NCBI GenBank assembly: GCA_903879825.1
Contig: CAIRND010000640.1
Coordinates: 1-16,165, forward strand
Direction: 5' to 3'
Origin: an uncultured Geobacteraceae bacterium
GTDB lineage: Bacteria > Desulfobacterota > Desulfuromonadia > Geobacterales > Pseudopelobacteraceae
Length of the DNA stretch: 16,165 nt
Of the stretch, positions 13,081-16,165 are shown piece by piece. Below the pieces are notes generated by a model. The model made no database searches and was not told the origin of the DNA. It saw only the letters and a program-made list of their open reading frames with translations. Position 1 is the stretch's first letter. Each line of letters starts with the position of its first letter. The translations under genes were made by a program, and so were the position numbers.

Positions 13081-16000
13081 TTACCTGCCCAGAATAACTT
13101 CGCCGGTATCAGTAAACAATTTCACCGGTAATTCAAAAGCTCTTATAAATATATTCAGTATCCCTTTACCCATTGATTTTACCGGAATCGCGCTGACCTG
13201 AGGGTCAGACCATTTACCTTTCGCTTCAAAATATGCAGTCACTAAATTCTTGTCTTTTCCTGTCAATAGCCAGCCAACGATCGGAATTCGATTGACTATT
13301 TTATCTACAGTTTGAAGTGGTTGGGCTCCGAGTGTGAAATTTAGCTCCTCTTTAACAATATCCGCATTTCCGATTATTGATACGTTTATGGCATTACTGC
13401 TGATGAAGAGATCCTGGGTGGAGAGAATACCGTCTTTAACTGCAAAGCCTCCTTTTATGCTGCTGTAGGGCATGCCTCCGGAAGCCATATCGGGTAACCT
13501 GAATTTGAGCAGCTGGGAAATATTCAAAATGGAAAATACTTTGGCGAGTGTGTTGAATTTACGTAATTTTCCGTTGTTCATTTGTAGCTGAATATTACCC
13601 AACGCACTCTTTTTTATATCAACAAGATCATTGCCGCGTGCGGTAAGACCTCCGTGAAGCGTCAAGGTGCCGGTAACTTCGCGGGAGATATCCAGAGCAG
13701 CAAAAAGTTTTTCAGCATCTGCACGAGAGATATCAAGGGTCAAGTCATATCGGTCACCCTGATCTCCACCAGGGGCAATTCTCCCAGAAGCTGTTAACTT
13801 GCCGCCAAACACCACGGCGGTAAGGTTTTGCAGATAAATAGTGCCACTATCTTGTTGCGCGGATGCACTTAATTTGTTGAACATTATTTTCCCTGCATGG
13901 CCTGTTTCTACATTCAATGAAAGTTTTAGATCCATACCGGAGCTTTTTTTTGTTTCTGTCTTTTGTGGCGGAGACGAAAAAATGCGCAGATCATCAAAAT
14001 CCAGCTTTGTCGATGTCACAATAATGTTTGCCTGTGGGGTGTGCCCGGTTAGGTAGGTCCCGCTTAAATTGAAATTGGATGAGTTGATCAATCCAGATAC
14101 GCTATGAATATCTATGGAGTCGTTGAGAAGTGTGACGTTGGCGTTAAATCTCTTGATACTGGCATCAGGACGCTTTTCGGCAAGGTTTATGTCACGCAGG
14201 AACAGCTGAGGTGATGAAAGCTTAATATCACCCTCGGGGTTCTTGAAACTTTTGATGGCGGCTTTTACCGTAAGTGCAGAACTGCCATACTGGGTGAGTA
14301 TGCTCGATGTTTCCAGACTATTTCCTTTGAAATTAATCGAACCGTTAATGTCGGTTATTGGCTTCATCCGCTCAATCGGTTGGAGGCTAAATCTGGTGAG
14401 ATTAACGATGCCGTAGTAGTCCATGGAACTCAGATCATCCGGATCGCCACCACCTTTTATGTGAGCCTGCACTGCTCCCCGCGGGCTGAGTTTGTGCCAC
14501 ATGGAGAGAATGGGCAGTTTGTCGTTCATTGTGAACTGATTGGTCTGGAGATCAAATCCAAGATACGGTTTTTCCCCATAGCCAATCAAACCACTTCCAC
14601 TGATTGACAGGGATTCCAGTTGGTAGTTTACTGCTGTGACCTTTGTAGATTCTTTACCAATAACCGTACTGAATTTGAGCGTGTTCGGCATAAAAACCGG
14701 TTTGCTGATATAGCCGGGTAGAGTGTATGCAGCTTGTTTCAGGTCCCAGTCACCGTGCAGCTTGTACGCAGAATAATGTCCACTGCCATCCAGTCGTAAT
14801 GTTGAACCCGTACTGTATTCAAGCTTTGGTATGCCTGCAAGTTTAGCCAGCCAGGCCATTTCCGGAGCCTGAGGTGCTATATCCATTTTAACAGGATAAT
14901 CTGCTGTCTTATCAGTGTTATATTCAGTGATGGAGCCGTTGAGTGAAAAGGGTGACGTTCCGAAGTTTCCGGTCATGCCAATAAGATTGAAATTTTTACC
15001 TTTAAGTTCAATAACCCCTTTCAAATTGTTGAATGTGGGTGCTTTCGGACCATAACTCAAGACCGCTTTTTCAACCGGACCCCGAATGAGAAGCGTATTG
15101 CAATTCTGTCCGATTTCCATATGGGTTATCTGGCTTATCCGCCCGTCCAGCACTCCGGCATCAAGTTTGAAAATCCCCGATTTAATCTTGTTTTCAATGT
15201 AGTCGGCGCTGCCACTTTCGATGATACCGTATGGGACGTAATTCCGAACATCCTCATAGCGAAATGTTGACGGAGTTGTGCCCTTGGCTATGATACGAGG
15301 ATCTTTGCCCATATAGTCCTGAATCTGAAAGCTGCCCTTGATTCTGAACCCCTCCATGCCAAGGTCTACCGCTGAAATGTTTATCAATTGCTTTGTTAGT
15401 GCGAGGGTATATTCAAGTTGGAGTGTTTTAGGTGAAAGAGATGCATGAAATATTGTGGGCCAATTTACCGTTGCACCGCGTACAACGACTTTCCCTTTCG
15501 CAGAAAAATCCTGTGGTTTACCCTTGAAACTGGTGGTGATATCAAGCCTGCCGCCGGTGTTAACAAATGGCACAAAACGACCAAAATATGGCCAAAACCG
15601 GCCAATTTCAAATTGCTTAAGCGTCAGGTCGATATCAGCGATGGTTTCCAGTAAAGGTGTCCCACTCGTGGGGAGTTGTATTCCACCGGATAGGCTCATG
15701 TGGCTGGGGACGCCGTTCGCAGCAGGAATATCGGCAGTCAATTTCAGGTGCCCTTTATGCCCCGGTTCAAGATGGTCTGCGTTGAGTGAAATGTTCTGGA
15801 GAACGGCGGATAAGGGGCCTTTTTGAGCTGCCAGGTCACTCCAGAGTATTGTTCCATTGTTCATGCGAATCTGTTTGAAATTTACCCGCACACCATTGTC
15901 TTGACCAGGTTTCAACAGGTCGTCGATATTCAATGTGCCGTCAGCTCTTCGAAATATGGAAATGGTCGTGCCATCGAGGATGAGCTTTTTTAATTCGACC

Positions 16001-16165
16001 TTTTTTTCCAGCAGGGGTATCAGAGCCAATTGCACGGTTATCTGTTGGGCTAAAATAAAATCCGCAGCTCCGTCACGCTCTTTAACATTGAACAATTTAA
16101 ATTGAAAAGAAGGTCCGTAATGCCAGGTAAATGATCCTGAGCCAAAGCTGACGGGGCGATTGAGA
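13081..16165 (-). CDS. AsmA-family (YhdP-like) envelope protein, 5' end beyond the window
   Basis: The minus frame runs from the stop at 13081 to the window edge without a stop (about 1027 residues visible), so the true start lies outside. A TTG at 16095 can serve as a formal start but is very unlikely: 23 more codons upstream read like the family (NRPVSFGSGSFTW...). The protein is rich in beta-strand patterns with repeated xVxGxxxLxxG-type units. The C-terminal domain has NFTLGAQPLQTV, IPIVGWLLTG and WSDPQVSAIPVKSM, typical of AsmA/YhdP-like proteins. These are anchored at the inner membrane and span the periplasm as a groove thought to carry phospholipid to the outer membrane. The N-terminal anchor is not in view. 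It converges with lpxC, 26 bp apart. Exact subfamily is uncertain. Confidence 0.85.
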   Translation of the reverse strand, partial: LNRPVSFGSGSFTWHYGPSFQFKLFNVKERDGAADFILAQQITVQLALIPLLEKKVELKKLILDGTTISIFRRADGTLNIDDLLKPGQDNGVRVNFKQIRMNNGTILWSDLAAQKGPLSAVLQNISLNADHLEPGHKGHLKLTADIPAANGVPSHMSLSGGIQLPTSGTPLLETIADIDLTLKQFEIGRFWPYFGRFVPFVNTGGRLDITTSFKGKPQDFSAKGKVVVRGATVNWPTIFHASLSPKTLQLEYTLALTKQLINISAVDLGMEGFRIKGSFQIQDYMGKDPRIIAKGTTPSTFRYEDVRNYVPYGIIESGSADYIENKIKSGIFKLDAGVLDGRISQITHMEIGQNCNTLLIRGPVEKAVLSYGPKAPTFNNLKGVIELKGKNFNLIGMTGNFGTSPFSLNGSITEYNTDKTADYPVKMDIAPQAPEMAWLAKLAGIPKLEYSTGSTLRLDGSGHYSAYKLHGDWDLKQAAYTLPGYISKPVFMPNTLKFSTVIGKESTKVTAVNYQLESLSISGSGLIGYGEKPYLGFDLQTNQFTMNDKLPILSMWHKLSPRGAVQAHIKGGGDPDDLSSMDYYGIVNLTRFSLQPIERMKPITDINGSINFKGNSLETSSILTQYGSSALTVKAAIKSFKNPEGDIKLSSPQLFLRDINLAEKRPDASIKRFNANVTLLNDSIDIHSVSGLINSSNFNLSGTYLTGHTPQANIIVTSTKLDFDDLRIFSSPPQKTETKKSSGMDLKLSLNVETGHAGKIMFNKLSASAQQDSGTIYLQNLTAVVFGGKLTASGRIAPGGDQGDRYDLTLDISRADAEKLFAALDISREVTGTLTLHGGLTARGNDLVDIKKSALGNIQLQMNNGKLRKFNTLAKVFSILNISQLLKFRLPDMASGGMPYSSIKGGFAVKDGILSTQDLFISSNAINVSIIGNADIVKEELNFTLGAQPLQTVDKIVNRIPIVGWLLTGKDKNLVTAYFEAKGKWSDPQVSAIPVKSMGKGILNIFIRAFELPVKLFTDTGEVILGR

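Overview
The window looks like a chromosomal segment of a Gram-negative bacterium: lpxC, an AsmA-like envelope protein and a SecA with a C-terminal zinc-binding tail are all present. The order ispE, tRNA-Gln, prs, rplY, pth, ychF, followed by secA and argJ, is one I associate with Geobacter and relatives (Desulfuromonadales, Desulfobacterota). That assignment is an inference from gene order and protein style, not from a search. Codon use and base composition look moderate and even across the core genes.

Layout, left to right. Positions 1-336 (minus) hold the N-terminal part of an exported serine beta-lactamase-family protein, cut by the window edge. A hairpin at 367-391 terminates the upstream argJ. 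argJ (427-1608) follows secA (1643-4336), both minus. Upstream of them, also minus, lies ychF (4453-5547), pth (5552-6133), rplY (6151-6735) and prs (6796-7740), tightly spaced and read from a good sigma70-type promoter at 7801-7829. ispE (10536-11378, minus) is followed by tRNA-Gln (10444-10518), with a strong hairpin terminator at 10398-10434 and a promoter at 11417-11445. On the plus strand cysE (11543-12217) and lpxC (12227-13054) form a two-gene unit. It converges on a long AsmA-family gene (13081 to beyond 16165, minus) that is truncated at its 5' end by the window.

The unusual part is 7880-10337, which separates the tRNA-Gln terminator from the prs promoter. It carries its own near-consensus promoter (10309-10337), a frameshifted remnant of a response-regulator receiver domain (10131-10290), an 80-residue protein with an excisionase/MerR-like DNA-binding fold and a Cys/Gly-rich C-terminal tail (9847-10089), and a B12-binding-type radical SAM enzyme (7880-9721). 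I read this as a self-contained accessory cassette placed in an otherwise conserved housekeeping string. The small Cys-tailed protein next to a radical SAM enzyme could be a peptide substrate with its maturase, or a metal- or thiol-sensing regulator with its target. The sequence alone does not decide between these.

Together the core genes serve translation (tRNA-Gln, rplY, pth, ychF), nucleotide, isoprenoid, cysteine and arginine precursors (prs, ispE, cysE, argJ), protein export (secA), and outer-membrane lipid A synthesis and envelope maintenance (lpxC, AsmA-like).
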